Shown one piece after another: positions 9,015 to 16,747 of a stretch of DNA of 64,000 nt; position 1 is the first letter of the stretch; the number at the start of each line of letters is the position of its first letter. The DNA is from JAYPHU01 sp964611435. GTDB taxonomy: Bacteria > Pseudomonadota > Alphaproteobacteria > Rhodospirillales > UBA2165. The notes under the pieces were generated by a model. That model worked only from the letters and a program-made list of their open reading frames with translations. It was not told where the DNA came from and ran no database searches. The position numbers were made by a program, and so were the translations under genes. The stretch lies in NCBI GenBank assembly GCA_964611435.1, contig CAZSXT010000006.1:1-64000 (forward strand), read 5' to 3'.

Positions 9015-9349
9015 GACTCCCCTGACACCGGATTTTCCGGAAAATGTGAAGGCCTAAATTTTCTGCCGAAATGACAGATTCACAGCAATTACGGGAAGCA
9101 TCGTGTGTGCAAACCCATTGTAATGCAACAAGATTTTTACAATTATACTTATTATGGTTAATCGCTCTGTTTGGCGCGGAATTTTATTAACTACAAACGT
9201 CCACAAACGTAATTTAAAACCGAAATTTTGCGCCGCAAACAACCTTTAGCGGGTGCAAAATTACCCCCGAAAGGCAGATTTATGTCTGGCCTATCCGTAA
9301 GCTGTCGGATAACTCTGGACCACATTCTTCAGAGGAGTCTTGCGAGGCC
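9015..9349. other. AT-rich divergent intergenic region, pdhA / GST
   Basis: Gap of 335 bases between divergent pdhA and the GST gene, clearly richer in A+T than its surroundings. It should carry both promoters, but I cannot assign a convincing -35/-10 pair. Visible structure: a direct repeat ACAAACGT at 9193-9200 and 9203-9210, spaced one helical turn, and a 13-base palindrome TTTGCG-C-CGCAAA at 9227-9239. An AGAGGAG stretch lies a little before the GST start. A 62-codon minus-strand reading frame inside it has no recognisable features and I do not call it a gene. Confidence 0.5.
9193..9210. repeat. Short direct repeat ahead of pdhA
   Basis: Two exact copies of ACAAACGT whose starts are 10 bases apart, placing them on the same face of the helix. 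Together with the nearby 13-base palindrome at 9227-9239 this could be a regulator site for pdhA or the GST gene. No known regulator motif is matched. Confidence 0.35.
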
Positions 9350-9970
9350 ATGAGAACACTTTACGGACGAAACACCTCCATCAATGTGCAGAAAGCGTTG
9401 TGGGCATTAAAAGAAGCCGGGCTGGACTTTGAGTGGGTGGACCGGGACGGCGTCTTCGGCACGGTCAACGCGCCGAACTATGAAAAGATCAATCCGCAGG
9501 TCATCGTCCCCACTCTGGACGAAGACGGGATGCTCATCCGCCAATCCAACACGATCGTCCGATATGTGGCCTATAAGTACGCGCGGGATCTACTCTGGCC
9601 CAAAAATGACGCAGATTTTGTCGAGGCCAACCGTTGGATGGACTGGCAGATATCCGATACCCACAAGAACATGGTGGCTGCATTTTGGGGGTTGGTCCGC
9701 ACACCGAGGGATCAGCAGGACCCAGACGCAATTGCCGCCGGTTTGGCGGGTTTTAATAAGGATATGACCTTATTAAACAATCACTTAGCGGATCGCCCCT
9801 ATGTCATTGGCGATACGTTTTCCATGGGGGATATTCCACCTGGCGCCCTCACTCACAGGTACCTCAATCTGCCGGCAGAGCGGCCGTCTCTCCCCCACCT
9901 GGAGGCATATTACGAACGGCTGATGGAACGGCCGGTCTATGCGGAATTCGTGGCGGTGCCGTTGGCGTGA
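9350..9970 (+). CDS. Glutathione S-transferase family protein
   Basis: A 206-residue GST. It has the N-terminal thioredoxin-like domain (1-80: LYGRNTSINVQKALWALKEAG, then VPTLDEDG and the QSNTIVRYVA segment equivalent to the glutathione-binding E/Q-S motif) and a C-terminal all-helical domain containing YVIGDTFSMGDI, the usual N-capping box region. Length and layout are normal. It probably conjugates or reduces small electrophiles in the cytoplasm; the substrate is unknown. It is a single gene, divergent from pdhA, followed by a palindromic repeat element. Confidence 0.92.
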   Translation: MRTLYGRNTSINVQKALWALKEAGLDFEWVDRDGVFGTVNAPNYEKINPQVIVPTLDEDGMLIRQSNTIVRYVAYKYARDLLWPKNDADFVEANRWMDWQISDTHKNMVAAFWGLVRTPRDQQDPDAIAAGLAGFNKDMTLLNNHLADRPYVIGDTFSMGDIPPGALTHRYLNLPAERPSLPHLEAYYERLMERPVYAEFVAVPLA

Positions 9971-9986
9971 GGTCCAATTTATTGGA

Positions 9987-10085
9987 CGTCATCCCCGACC
10001 CGCGCAGCGGCTGTCGGGGATCTGGATCAACGAGATACCCGAGAATTGTTCCCAGTTAGCACTGGTCCCAACTCGGGCATGACGC
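9987..10085. repeat. Palindromic REP-like element, copy A
   Basis: Element of about 99 bases between two convergent genes. It opens with CGTCATCCCCGAC and pairs TCCCCGAC with GTCGGGGA as a first hairpin; a second part ends in ACTGGTCCCAACTCGGGCA and the unit closes with GACGC. Copies B (12550-12656) and C (51874-51982) share the two-hairpin plan and the ends. This copy is the most diverged and has lost about 8 bases. A separate small hairpin TCCAAT-TT-ATTGGA (9973-9986) lies just before it. It may serve as the bidirectional transcription end for its neighbours. Confidence 0.75.
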
Positions 10086-10101
10086 AGTCTAAAAGACTGC
10101 A

Positions 10102-10395
10102 TCATTCCTCAAAATCGACGACCGTCCAGCTCTCCATGGCGACCTTGAGCAGCTCGACCACCTTTTGGTGTTCCGGATGGGGGCCATAGGCCGCAAGTGC
10201 GTCTCTGTCTTCCAACGTAACCACCGCGGCATATTTCACACCAGGTGCGCGATCGGTGATGTTTTCCCCGGTTTTGCAGTCCAGCACGCCGGGCACGTTT
10301 TCCTTAACCGCTGCAACGGCGTCCATGGCGGCCTTGATATCGGCGTCGGAGGCGCCGTCTTTCGGTTCAAAAAGGACGATATGTTGAATGGGCAT
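10102..10395 (-). CDS. Dabb-domain (stress-responsive A/B barrel) protein
   Basis: A 97-residue protein that starts MPIQHIVLFEPKDG, the characteristic first strand of Dabb dimeric alpha-beta barrels, and continues with KENVPGVLDCKTGENIT, YAAVVTLEDRDALAAYGPHPEHQKVVE. The frame stays open upstream to 10470, but the ATG at 10395 is preceded by AGGGGAGG at proper distance and begins exactly at the domain, so I choose it. Family members are small cytoplasmic proteins of mostly unknown role, some linked to stress or to small-molecule binding. Function here is not known. Confidence 0.85.
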   Translation of the reverse strand: MPIQHIVLFEPKDGASDADIKAAMDAVAAVKENVPGVLDCKTGENITDRAPGVKYAAVVTLEDRDALAAYGPHPEHQKVVELLKVAMESWTVVDFEE

Positions 10396-10563
10396 GGGCT
10401 TTCCTCCCCTGATCTCTAGTGACAAACCTAATGCCATAAGATACCGGCCGAGGTCTGGTTTCAAACCCAAATCGACATATAACGTGGCTTATTTGATCTT
10501 TAATAAGGGGGAGCGAGGCGGACCGGACATTCTGTCCGAAATTCCCTAAGCGGGCGACCCAAC

Positions 10564-10875
10564 TTAGTTCTTGAGAAGTATTGTCTCGTCCGGCCTGCTA
10601 TATCCCAGCATGAATCTGACCCGCTCTTCGAGCATGTCGCGGTCCAAGCTGTTAGGATTGAGCAGTTTTACCCGGTTCTCGAGGATACCCTTCTCTGCAG
10701 TCAATCCCTGGTGAATGAGTTCAGCCTGTGTCACTTGGCGGTGCAATTGCCAAAAGGCAATCAAGCCCCGTTCGCCCTGTACGGCATGGTACGCGATATA
10801 CACGATCATCGCCGTTCCGAGCGTCGGTCCCAGGATGTTCTTCGCTTGGGCCTGTATTTCGCCAAGTACTTTCAT
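10564..10875 (-). CDS. ftsB: FtsB/DivIC-family septum formation initiator
   Basis: Small bitopic division protein expected to join FtsL and FtsQ in the divisome. With the ATG at 10875 it has 103 residues: a short cytoplasmic start, one membrane segment (about 13-30, LGTAMIVYIAYHAVQGERG), a coiled coil (QLHRQVTQAELIHQGLTAEK), and the conserved tail DMLEERVRFMLGYSRPDE. An alternative in-frame start at 10959 would add 28 residues with no membrane or coil features; neither start has a strong Shine-Dalgarno. Location downstream of eno on the same strand is the usual place for ftsB in proteobacteria. Confidence 0.88.
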   Translation of the reverse strand: MKVLGEIQAQAKNILGPTLGTAMIVYIAYHAVQGERGLIAFWQLHRQVTQAELIHQGLTAEKGILENRVKLLNPNSLDRDMLEERVRFMLGYSRPDETILLKN

Positions 10876-11173
10876 TTCATACCAGTTCTGTATTGGCCAA
10901 AACTTGTCGGCGAATACTGTGCAACCGGCGTGCCAATCGGCGTCTCGGCCAAATTTCACCTAAAACCCCAATATATTGGGAATTTCAACCGGTTAACACG
11001 CAATTGGACTGGCATTCCGCCCTGGTGAGGAAGGGGTTGCCGTCCATATCCCGGTCATTTTTGCCGGGTTTTCGACGGCGGCGAGGTTAGACTCGGTAAA
11101 TTGCCAAAGGGTTAACACCCCGTGTCGTCATGCACAGGCAGGCTCGGGCGCGACGGTTGGGGAGCCGGTAGAC

Positions 11174-12448
11174 CTACCGCAAAATCCCGTGGCCGGCGTA
11201 GGAGGCGGCCAGGCCTAGTTCCGCCTCAATGCGGATGAGCTGGTTATATTTCGCCAGCCGGTCAGAGCGGGACAGCGAACCGGTTTTGATCTGTCCGGCG
11301 TTGGTGGCGACGGCAATATCGGCAATGGTGGCGTCTTCGGTCTCGCCGGAGCGATGGGAAACAACCGAGGTATAGCGCGCCTTATCGGCCATCTCGATGG
11401 CCTGCAGGGTTTCCGTCAAGGTACCGATCTGATTGACCTTGATTAGGATGGAATTCGCCACCCCTTTCTCGATCCCGTCGGCCAGGCGCGCCGGATTGGT
11501 GACAAACAGGTCGTCGCCGACCAGTTGAACCTTGTCGCCCAGGGCGTCGGTCAGGGTTTTCCAGCCATCCCAGTCATCTTCGGCCAGGGGATCCTCGATA
11601 GAAATGATCGGAAATTTATCGACTAGGCCGCTGTAGTATTCGGTCATGCCGGCGGCATCCAGGACCTTTCCCTCGCCCGCCATGTTATACTTACCGTCTT
11701 CATAAAACTCGGACGACGCCGAATCCAGGGCCAAAACAATCTCGTCGCCCGGCTTGTAGCCCGCGGCTTCGATGGATTTCATGATAAAGCTCAACGCTTC
11801 GTCGGCGGAGGATAAATTCGGCGCAAAACCGCCCTCATCGCCCACATTGGTATTGTGTCCGGCCTCTTTCAGCCCGGCTTTCAGCGCCTGGAACACCTCC
11901 GCGCCGGCGCGAATGGCCTCCGCGCAGGTCTCCATGCCCACCGGCATGATCATGAATTCCTGGATATCGATGGGGTTATCCGCATGGGCGCCGCCGTTGA
12001 TGATATTCATCATGGGCACCGGCAGGACAGACGCCTGAGTGCCACCCACATAGCGATACAGAGGCAATCCGGCCTCCGACGCAGCGGCTTTGGCGACTGC
12101 CAGGCTGACGCCCAGGATGGCGTTGGCGCCCAGCCGACCCTTGTTGGGTGTGCCGTCGAGTTCAATCATGATCTGATCGATCTTGATCTGCTCTTCCGCA
12201 TCTAGACCAGAGAGGGTCTCGTAAATTTCCCCATTCACGTTATCGACGGCGTTCAGAACTCCTTTTCCACCGTATCGGGATTTATCGCCGTCCCGCAGCT
12301 CTACCGCTTCATGGATACCGGTTGAAGCGCCCGATGGCACAGCGGCCCGGCCAAAAGCGCCTGTCTCCAACAGAACCTCAACTTCAACAGTGGGATTGCC
12401 GCGGGAGTCCAGAATCTCCCGGGCGAGGATATCGGTAATGGCGGTCAT
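11174..12448 (-). CDS. eno: Enolase
   Basis: Converts 2-phosphoglycerate to phosphoenolpyruvate in glycolysis; it may also be part of an RNA degradosome. The 424 residues start with AREILDSRGNPTVEVEV and show the substrate loop GAFGRAAVPSGASTGIHEA, the metal-binding Asp/Glu segments ALDSASSEFY, IEDPLAEDDW and GDDLFVTN, and the C-terminal signature VVSHRSGETED with KTGSLSRSDRLAKYNQL. Everything is intact. The gap downstream to ftsB is just under 300 bases and holds no gene I can support. Confidence 0.98.
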   Translation of the reverse strand: MTAITDILAREILDSRGNPTVEVEVLLETGAFGRAAVPSGASTGIHEAVELRDGDKSRYGGKGVLNAVDNVNGEIYETLSGLDAEEQIKIDQIMIELDGTPNKGRLGANAILGVSLAVAKAAASEAGLPLYRYVGGTQASVLPVPMMNIINGGAHADNPIDIQEFMIMPVGMETCAEAIRAGAEVFQALKAGLKEAGHNTNVGDEGGFAPNLSSADEALSFIMKSIEAAGYKPGDEIVLALDSASSEFYEDGKYNMAGEGKVLDAAGMTEYYSGLVDKFPIISIEDPLAEDDWDGWKTLTDALGDKVQLVGDDLFVTNPARLADGIEKGVANSILIKVNQIGTLTETLQAIEMADKARYTSVVSHRSGETEDATIADIAVATNAGQIKTGSLSRSDRLAKYNQLIRIEAELGLAASYAGHGILR

Positions 12449-12549
12449 GCTGATCCCTATCGGATGAAAGGTGGATTGATTGCGCGGTTAATAGCGTTTG
12501 GGTGGGGTGGGTGCAAGTCGGCGCATTGAGGTTTTTTTAAACCCTCAGT

Positions 12550-12656
12550 GCGTCATCCCCGACCTGCTAAGCAGTTGTCGGGGACCCATGCAACCCACGT
12601 TCATGGACCCCCGAGACTTGGCTCCAATTTCATTGGTCCCAACTCGGGGGCGACGC
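12550..12656. repeat. Palindromic REP-like element, copy B
   Basis: Element of about 107 bases in the eno-kdsA gap, best read as two hairpins between short inverted ends GCGTC and GACGC. Hairpin one is TCCCCGAC to GTCGGGGA around a short loop; hairpin two is ACCCCCGAGACTTGG to CCCAACTCGGGGG with an inner CCAAT/ATTGG pair. It is close in sequence to copy C at 51874-51982, including a shared CCCACGT(T/C)CATGGACCCC bridge between the hairpins. No reading frame lies in it. Unlike copies A and C it is between two genes on the same strand. Confidence 0.8.
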
Positions 12657-12730
12657 GCATATTTGATGAAAATATTAGGGTGCATCAACTTCACACCCCT
12701 TCTCAAGATCACCCAAAAATAGATTCAAAA

Positions 12731-13573
12731 TCAGAGACTTACGGGGCGCTTCTTGGCCACCCGATCAAATTCAAGTAAAGTCTCAATAACATCCGGTAAG
12801 TCTACTAACTTAATCATATTCGGGCCATCACTAGGGGCGTTATCAGGGTCGTTGTGGGTTTCCATAAAGACCCCGGCGACACCGACCGAGACAGCGGCAC
12901 GTGCGAGCACTGGGGCGAACTCCCGCTGGCCGCCGGAAGACGTGCCCTGCCCGCCCGGCTGCTGCACGGAATGGGTCGCGTCGAAGATCACAGGATAACC
13001 GGTTTGCGCCAGGATGGGCAGCGCCCGCATGTCGGACACCAGTGTATTGTAGCCGAAGCTCGCGCCGCGCTCGCAGACCATGATGTTCTGGTTGCCTGTG
13101 CTTTCCACCTTCTTGACCACGTTGGCCATGTCCCAGGGCGCCAGGAACTGCCCCTTCTTGATATTGAGGACTTTGCCCGTATTCCCGGCGGCGATCAGCA
13201 GATCGGTCTGTCGGCACAGGAAGGCGGGGATTTGCAGCACATCGACCCCTTCGGCCGCCTTGGTGGCTTCCTCCGCCGAATGCACGTCGGTGAGCACCGG
13301 GCAGCCAAGCGTCTCCCTGATTTCCGTGAAGATCGTCAACGCGTCTTCCAGGCCTATGCCACGTACCCCGTCGATACTGGTCCGGTTGGCCTTGTCGTAG
13401 GAGCTTTTGTAGACCAACCCAACGCCCAATTTAGCTGCGATTTCAAACAGTTGGCTGGACATATCCAGGGCGTGCTGGCGGGATTCCATCACGCAGGGAC
13501 CGGCGATGATGGTCAGCGGCTTGTCATTGGCGACGTTCAAACCGCCGATTTTGACCGAATGGGTGGGTGCCAT
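12731..13573 (-). CDS. kdsA: 3-deoxy-8-phosphooctulonate synthase (KDO-8-P synthase)
   Basis: Condenses phosphoenolpyruvate with arabinose 5-phosphate to give KDO-8-phosphate, the precursor of the inner-core sugar of lipopolysaccharide. The 280 residues show the family signatures IIAGPCVMES, YKSSYDKANRTS, GCPVLTDVHS, LQIPAFLCRQTDLL, KGQFLAPWDM, and FDATHSVQQPGG. It lies 9 bases after pyrG on the same strand, an order widely conserved (pyrG-kdsA-eno). It supplies the same pathway as the lpx genes elsewhere in the window. Confidence 0.97.
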   Translation of the reverse strand: MAPTHSVKIGGLNVANDKPLTIIAGPCVMESRQHALDMSSQLFEIAAKLGVGLVYKSSYDKANRTSIDGVRGIGLEDALTIFTEIRETLGCPVLTDVHSAEEATKAAEGVDVLQIPAFLCRQTDLLIAAGNTGKVLNIKKGQFLAPWDMANVVKKVESTGNQNIMVCERGASFGYNTLVSDMRALPILAQTGYPVIFDATHSVQQPGGQGTSSGGQREFAPVLARAAVSVGVAGVFMETHNDPDNAPSDGPNMIKLVDLPDVIETLLEFDRVAKKRPVSL

Positions 13574-13582
13574 CGTGATTTC

Positions 13583-15208
13583 CTACACCAGCCGGGATTG
13601 TTCGACCGCGGCCCGGATAAAGTCCGTAAACAAGGGATGGGGCTCAAACGGCCGGGATTTCAGCTCCGGATGAAATTGAACGCCGATATACCAGGGATGA
13701 TCCGGAATTTCGACAATTTCCGGCAGAATGCCGTCGGGCGACTTGCCGGAAAAAATCATACCCGCCTGGGCCAGTTTACTCTCGTAGGCCATATTCACTT
13801 CGTAACGGTGGCGATGGCGTTCTGAAATGTCCGATTCCCCATAAATTTGCCGTACCCGGCTGTTATCGCCCAAATGGCAGGGATAGGCGCCGAGCCGCAT
13901 GGTGCCGCCTTTGTCACTATCCTCATCTCGCACCTGGATTTTGCCGTCCTGTTCCCATTCGGTCATCAGACCGACGACAGCCTCGCCGCACTTTCCGAAC
14001 TCGGTCGTGCCGGCGTCTTTGATGCCAGCCAGGTTGCGGGCCGCTTCGACCACTGCCATCTGCATGCCGAAACAAATGCCGAAATACGGGACATTGCGTT
14101 CGCGGGCGAATTGGGCGGCCTGAATTTTGCCTTCCGCGCCCCGCTCCCCAAACCCGCCGGGCACCAGGATGCCATGGACATCCTCAAGTTCGTGAACCGT
14201 GTTGGACTGCTCGAATATCTCGGATTCCAGCCATTTCAGGTTCACTTTGACGTTGTTGGCGATCCCGCCGTGGGCCAGCGCCTCGGCCAGGGATTTATAG
14301 GCATCAAGCAGCCCGGTGTATTTGCCGACCACCGCAATAGCAACTTCGCCTTCGGGCGCGGTCGCCCGCTGAACAATCTTTTCCCAGGGCTCCAGGTTCG
14401 GCTCCGGCGCATCCAGCCGGAAATGGTGCAGGACCTCCCGGTCGAGCCCTTCCTGATGGTAGGCGATCGGCACCTGATAGATGCTATTCACATCCAGGGC
14501 GGAGACCACCGCCTCTTCACGGACGTTGCAGAAAAGCGCAATTTTGCGTTTTTCGGACTCCGGAATCTCCCGGTCCGCGCGGCAGAGCAACACATCTGCT
14601 TGAATCCCGACATTCAGCAATTCCTTGACCGAGTGCTGGGTTGGCTTGGTTTTTAACTCCCCCGCCGCGCCGATATAGGGCAAAAGGGTCAGATGGATAT
14701 ACATGGTGCGATCCCGGCCCAGTTCATTGCCCAATTGCCGGATCGCCTCGAAGAACGGCAGGCCCTCGATATCGCCGACGGTGCCGCCGATCTCGCAAAG
14801 TACGAAATCCTCGTCGGTCAGATCAGATTTTACGAACGCCTTAATCGCGTCGGTCACATGAGGAATGACCTGGATGGTCGCACCAAGATATTCGCCCCGG
14901 CGCTCCTTGGCGATCACATCGGAATAAATGCGGCCGGTGGTGACATTGTCGCTCTGACGGGCATCCACGCAGGTAAATCGCTCGTAGTGGCCCAGATCGA
15001 GATCGGTCTCGGCCCCGTCGTCGGTGACAAACACCTCGCCGTGCTGATAGGGGCTCATGGTGCCCGGATCGACGTTGAGATAGGGATCCAGCTTGCGCAG
15101 CCGGACCTTGAACCCGCGCGCTTGTAGGAGCGCCGCCAGGGATGCGGATGCGAGACCTTTACCAAGTGAGGAAACCACGCCGCCGGTGATAAATATAAAA
15201 CGCGTCAT
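13583..15208 (-). CDS. pyrG: CTP synthase
   Basis: Amidates UTP to CTP with glutamine. The 541 residues have an N-terminal synthetase domain (1 to about 265; FIFITGGVVSSLGKGL P-loop, CEIGGTVGDIE) and a C-terminal class I glutamine amidotransferase (about 290-541) with the nucleophile Cys in GICFGMQMAVVE and the His/Glu pair in GVQFHPELKSRP. The gene is separated from secG by a rho-independent terminator, so it should have its own promoter within the short gap at 15209-15246. CTP also feeds the CMP-KDO and CDP-diacylglycerol steps served by neighbouring genes. Confidence 0.98.
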   Translation of the reverse strand: MTRFIFITGGVVSSLGKGLASASLAALLQARGFKVRLRKLDPYLNVDPGTMSPYQHGEVFVTDDGAETDLDLGHYERFTCVDARQSDNVTTGRIYSDVIAKERRGEYLGATIQVIPHVTDAIKAFVKSDLTDEDFVLCEIGGTVGDIEGLPFFEAIRQLGNELGRDRTMYIHLTLLPYIGAAGELKTKPTQHSVKELLNVGIQADVLLCRADREIPESEKRKIALFCNVREEAVVSALDVNSIYQVPIAYHQEGLDREVLHHFRLDAPEPNLEPWEKIVQRATAPEGEVAIAVVGKYTGLLDAYKSLAEALAHGGIANNVKVNLKWLESEIFEQSNTVHELEDVHGILVPGGFGERGAEGKIQAAQFARERNVPYFGICFGMQMAVVEAARNLAGIKDAGTTEFGKCGEAVVGLMTEWEQDGKIQVRDEDSDKGGTMRLGAYPCHLGDNSRVRQIYGESDISERHRHRYEVNMAYESKLAQAGMIFSGKSPDGILPEIVEIPDHPWYIGVQFHPELKSRPFEPHPLFTDFIRAAVEQSRLV

Positions 15209-15246
15209 GGACCGAAAACCTATAACATCAGGTGTAAGCTCAAAAG

Positions 15247-15276
15247 GAAAGAGGCGGCCCCAGGGCCGCCTCTTTC
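15247..15276 (-). terminator. Rho-independent terminator after secG
   Basis: Perfect GC-rich stem: GAAAGAGGCGGCC (15247-15259) pairs with GGCCGCCTCTTTC (15264-15276) around a 4-base loop. Read on the minus strand the stem is followed by CCTTTT. It sits between the secG stop and the pyrG start, ending tpiA-secG transcription before pyrG. Confidence 0.85.
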
Positions 15277-15304
15277 TAAGTATTTGAAACTTATGCCATA
15301 ATTT

Positions 15305-15649
15305 CTAATTCTGTCCCGGGCTTGGCAGCTGCGGGAGCTGTGGGATGGCCGGAACTTGCTGTTGATTCGCGGGCGGGGTCGCGCTCTGCTCATCAATGAT
15401 GGATTTTGTCTGCCGTCCTTGGTTGGCCAGGATCGCCAACGTGATGCTGGTGGCCATAAAAGCCGTCGCGATAATCGCCGTTGCGCGGGTCAGCAGGTTC
15501 GCGGTACCCCGCGCTGTCATAAAACCGCCCATACCGCCACCGCCGCCGCCACCGATGCCAAGCCCGCCGCCTTCACTTTGCTGCAGCAGGATAACGCCGA
15601 TCATAGCGACGGCGAGGATCAAATGGATGACGAGAATTACAGCAGTCAT
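15305..15649 (-). CDS. secG: Preprotein translocase subunit SecG
   Basis: Small inner-membrane partner of SecYE that aids protein export. The 114 residues have two membrane segments (about 3-22, VILVIHLILAVAMIGVILLQ; about 53-72, ATAIIATAFMATSITLAILA) joined by the family's Gly-rich loop (GGGLGIGGGGGGGMGGFM) and the TARGTANLLTRAT stretch. The tail is Gln/Pro-rich. It lies between tpiA and pyrG, the usual alphaproteobacterial order. Confidence 0.95.
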   Translation of the reverse strand: MTAVILVIHLILAVAMIGVILLQQSEGGGLGIGGGGGGGMGGFMTARGTANLLTRATAIIATAFMATSITLAILANQGRQTKSIIDEQSATPPANQQQVPAIPQLPQLPSPGQN

Positions 15650-15776
15650 AACCTATTCCAACGGTCTTTCAGGTCCGAACCGGCTTTGGCCCGGCGCAAA
15701 GTCGGGCTCTATTTAATCTGTTTTTCCGGCTTGTACAGCGTTTTCGTGAAAAACGCCGATCTCTCTTTAACGTCAA

Positions 15777-16544
15777 TCAGTCAGGACAAGCCTCGGCGAT
15801 GGCCCAGAAATCTTCCCATTTAAGGCTGGCACCGCCGATCAGGCCACCATCCACATCCGCCAAAGCCAATAGTTCTGCCGCATTGTCCGGTTTCATGGAG
15901 CCGCCGTAGAGGATCCGCATACCGGCGGCAACCTCAGAGCCGAAGCGGCCTTCCAGTTCGCCCCGAATAAAGGCATGAACGTCTTGGGCGTCGTCAGGTG
16001 TCGGTGTTTTGCCTGTACCGATCGCCCAAACGGGTTCATAGGCAACGACTGTATTCGCCGCTGTCGCGCCGTCCGGGACTGATCCGGCAACTTGGGCGCC
16101 CACCACTTTCATTGTGTCGCCGGCGTCACGCTCCGCCTCGGTCTCGCCGACACAGATGATAGCGACTAAGCCGGCCGCATGGGCCGCGCCTGCCTTCGCA
16201 TTCACCAAATCATCTGTTTCGCCATGATCCGTGCGCCGTTCCGAGTGGCCAACAATGACATGGCTGCAGCCGATATCCGCCAGCATCTGGGCGCTTGTAT
16301 CACCTGTATGGGCGCCAGACTCGTTTGTATGGCAATCCTGAGCACCAACTTTGATGCCGCTGCGGCCGGCCCAATCGACCACGGCGCCCAATAACGGCGC
16401 CGGAGGGCAGACAAGCATCTCGAAGGCGGCTGCGCCCTGCCCGCTTATTTGCCCGACGAGCCCATTCACCCGTTCTTCCGAATCCGAGCGCAATCCGTTC
16501 ATTTTCCAATTGCCCGCGATGAGCGTCGTTCGCGCAGAGGTCAT
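15777..16544 (-). CDS. tpiA: Triosephosphate isomerase
   Basis: Interconverts dihydroxyacetone phosphate and glyceraldehyde 3-phosphate. The 255-residue TIM barrel has GNWKMNG near the start (catalytic Lys), IVGHSERR (catalytic His), AYEPVWAIGTGKTPTP (catalytic Glu and loop 6), and RILYGGSMKPDN for phosphate binding. Length is normal. It diverges from ppiD, with 203 bases between the two starts that should hold both promoters; no clear -35/-10 was found there. Confidence 0.97.
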   Translation of the reverse strand: MTSARTTLIAGNWKMNGLRSDSEERVNGLVGQISGQGAAAFEMLVCPPAPLLGAVVDWAGRSGIKVGAQDCHTNESGAHTGDTSAQMLADIGCSHVIVGHSERRTDHGETDDLVNAKAGAAHAAGLVAIICVGETEAERDAGDTMKVVGAQVAGSVPDGATAANTVVAYEPVWAIGTGKTPTPDDAQDVHAFIRGELEGRFGSEVAAGMRILYGGSMKPDNAAELLALADVDGGLIGGASLKWEDFWAIAEACPD

Positions 16545-16747
16545 TCGTCAATTTTCTCCGAAAAGCGTCAAATTAAGAGGCGTCGTGATTAGCACAACCT
16601 CCCCATTCTGGCCACACTTAGACATCAAGAATTGCACGATTTCCCGGTTGCCGCTGCCGGGTCACGCTCTTATGATGCCGCCCCTTCGGCAAAGGTTGGT
16701 AAAACCTTTTCGCAATTGAACAATTCTCTGCACGGGACGACCCAAGC

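Noticed and set aside
9054..9242. 62-codon minus-strand frame in the pdhA-GST gap
   Set aside because: No Shine-Dalgarno or homology recognised, in an AT-rich control region.
15738..15756. Hairpin GCGTTTT/AAAACGC downstream of tpiA as a terminator
   Set aside because: Stem is AT-rich and lacks a T run on the minus strand; tpiA probably reads through to secG.
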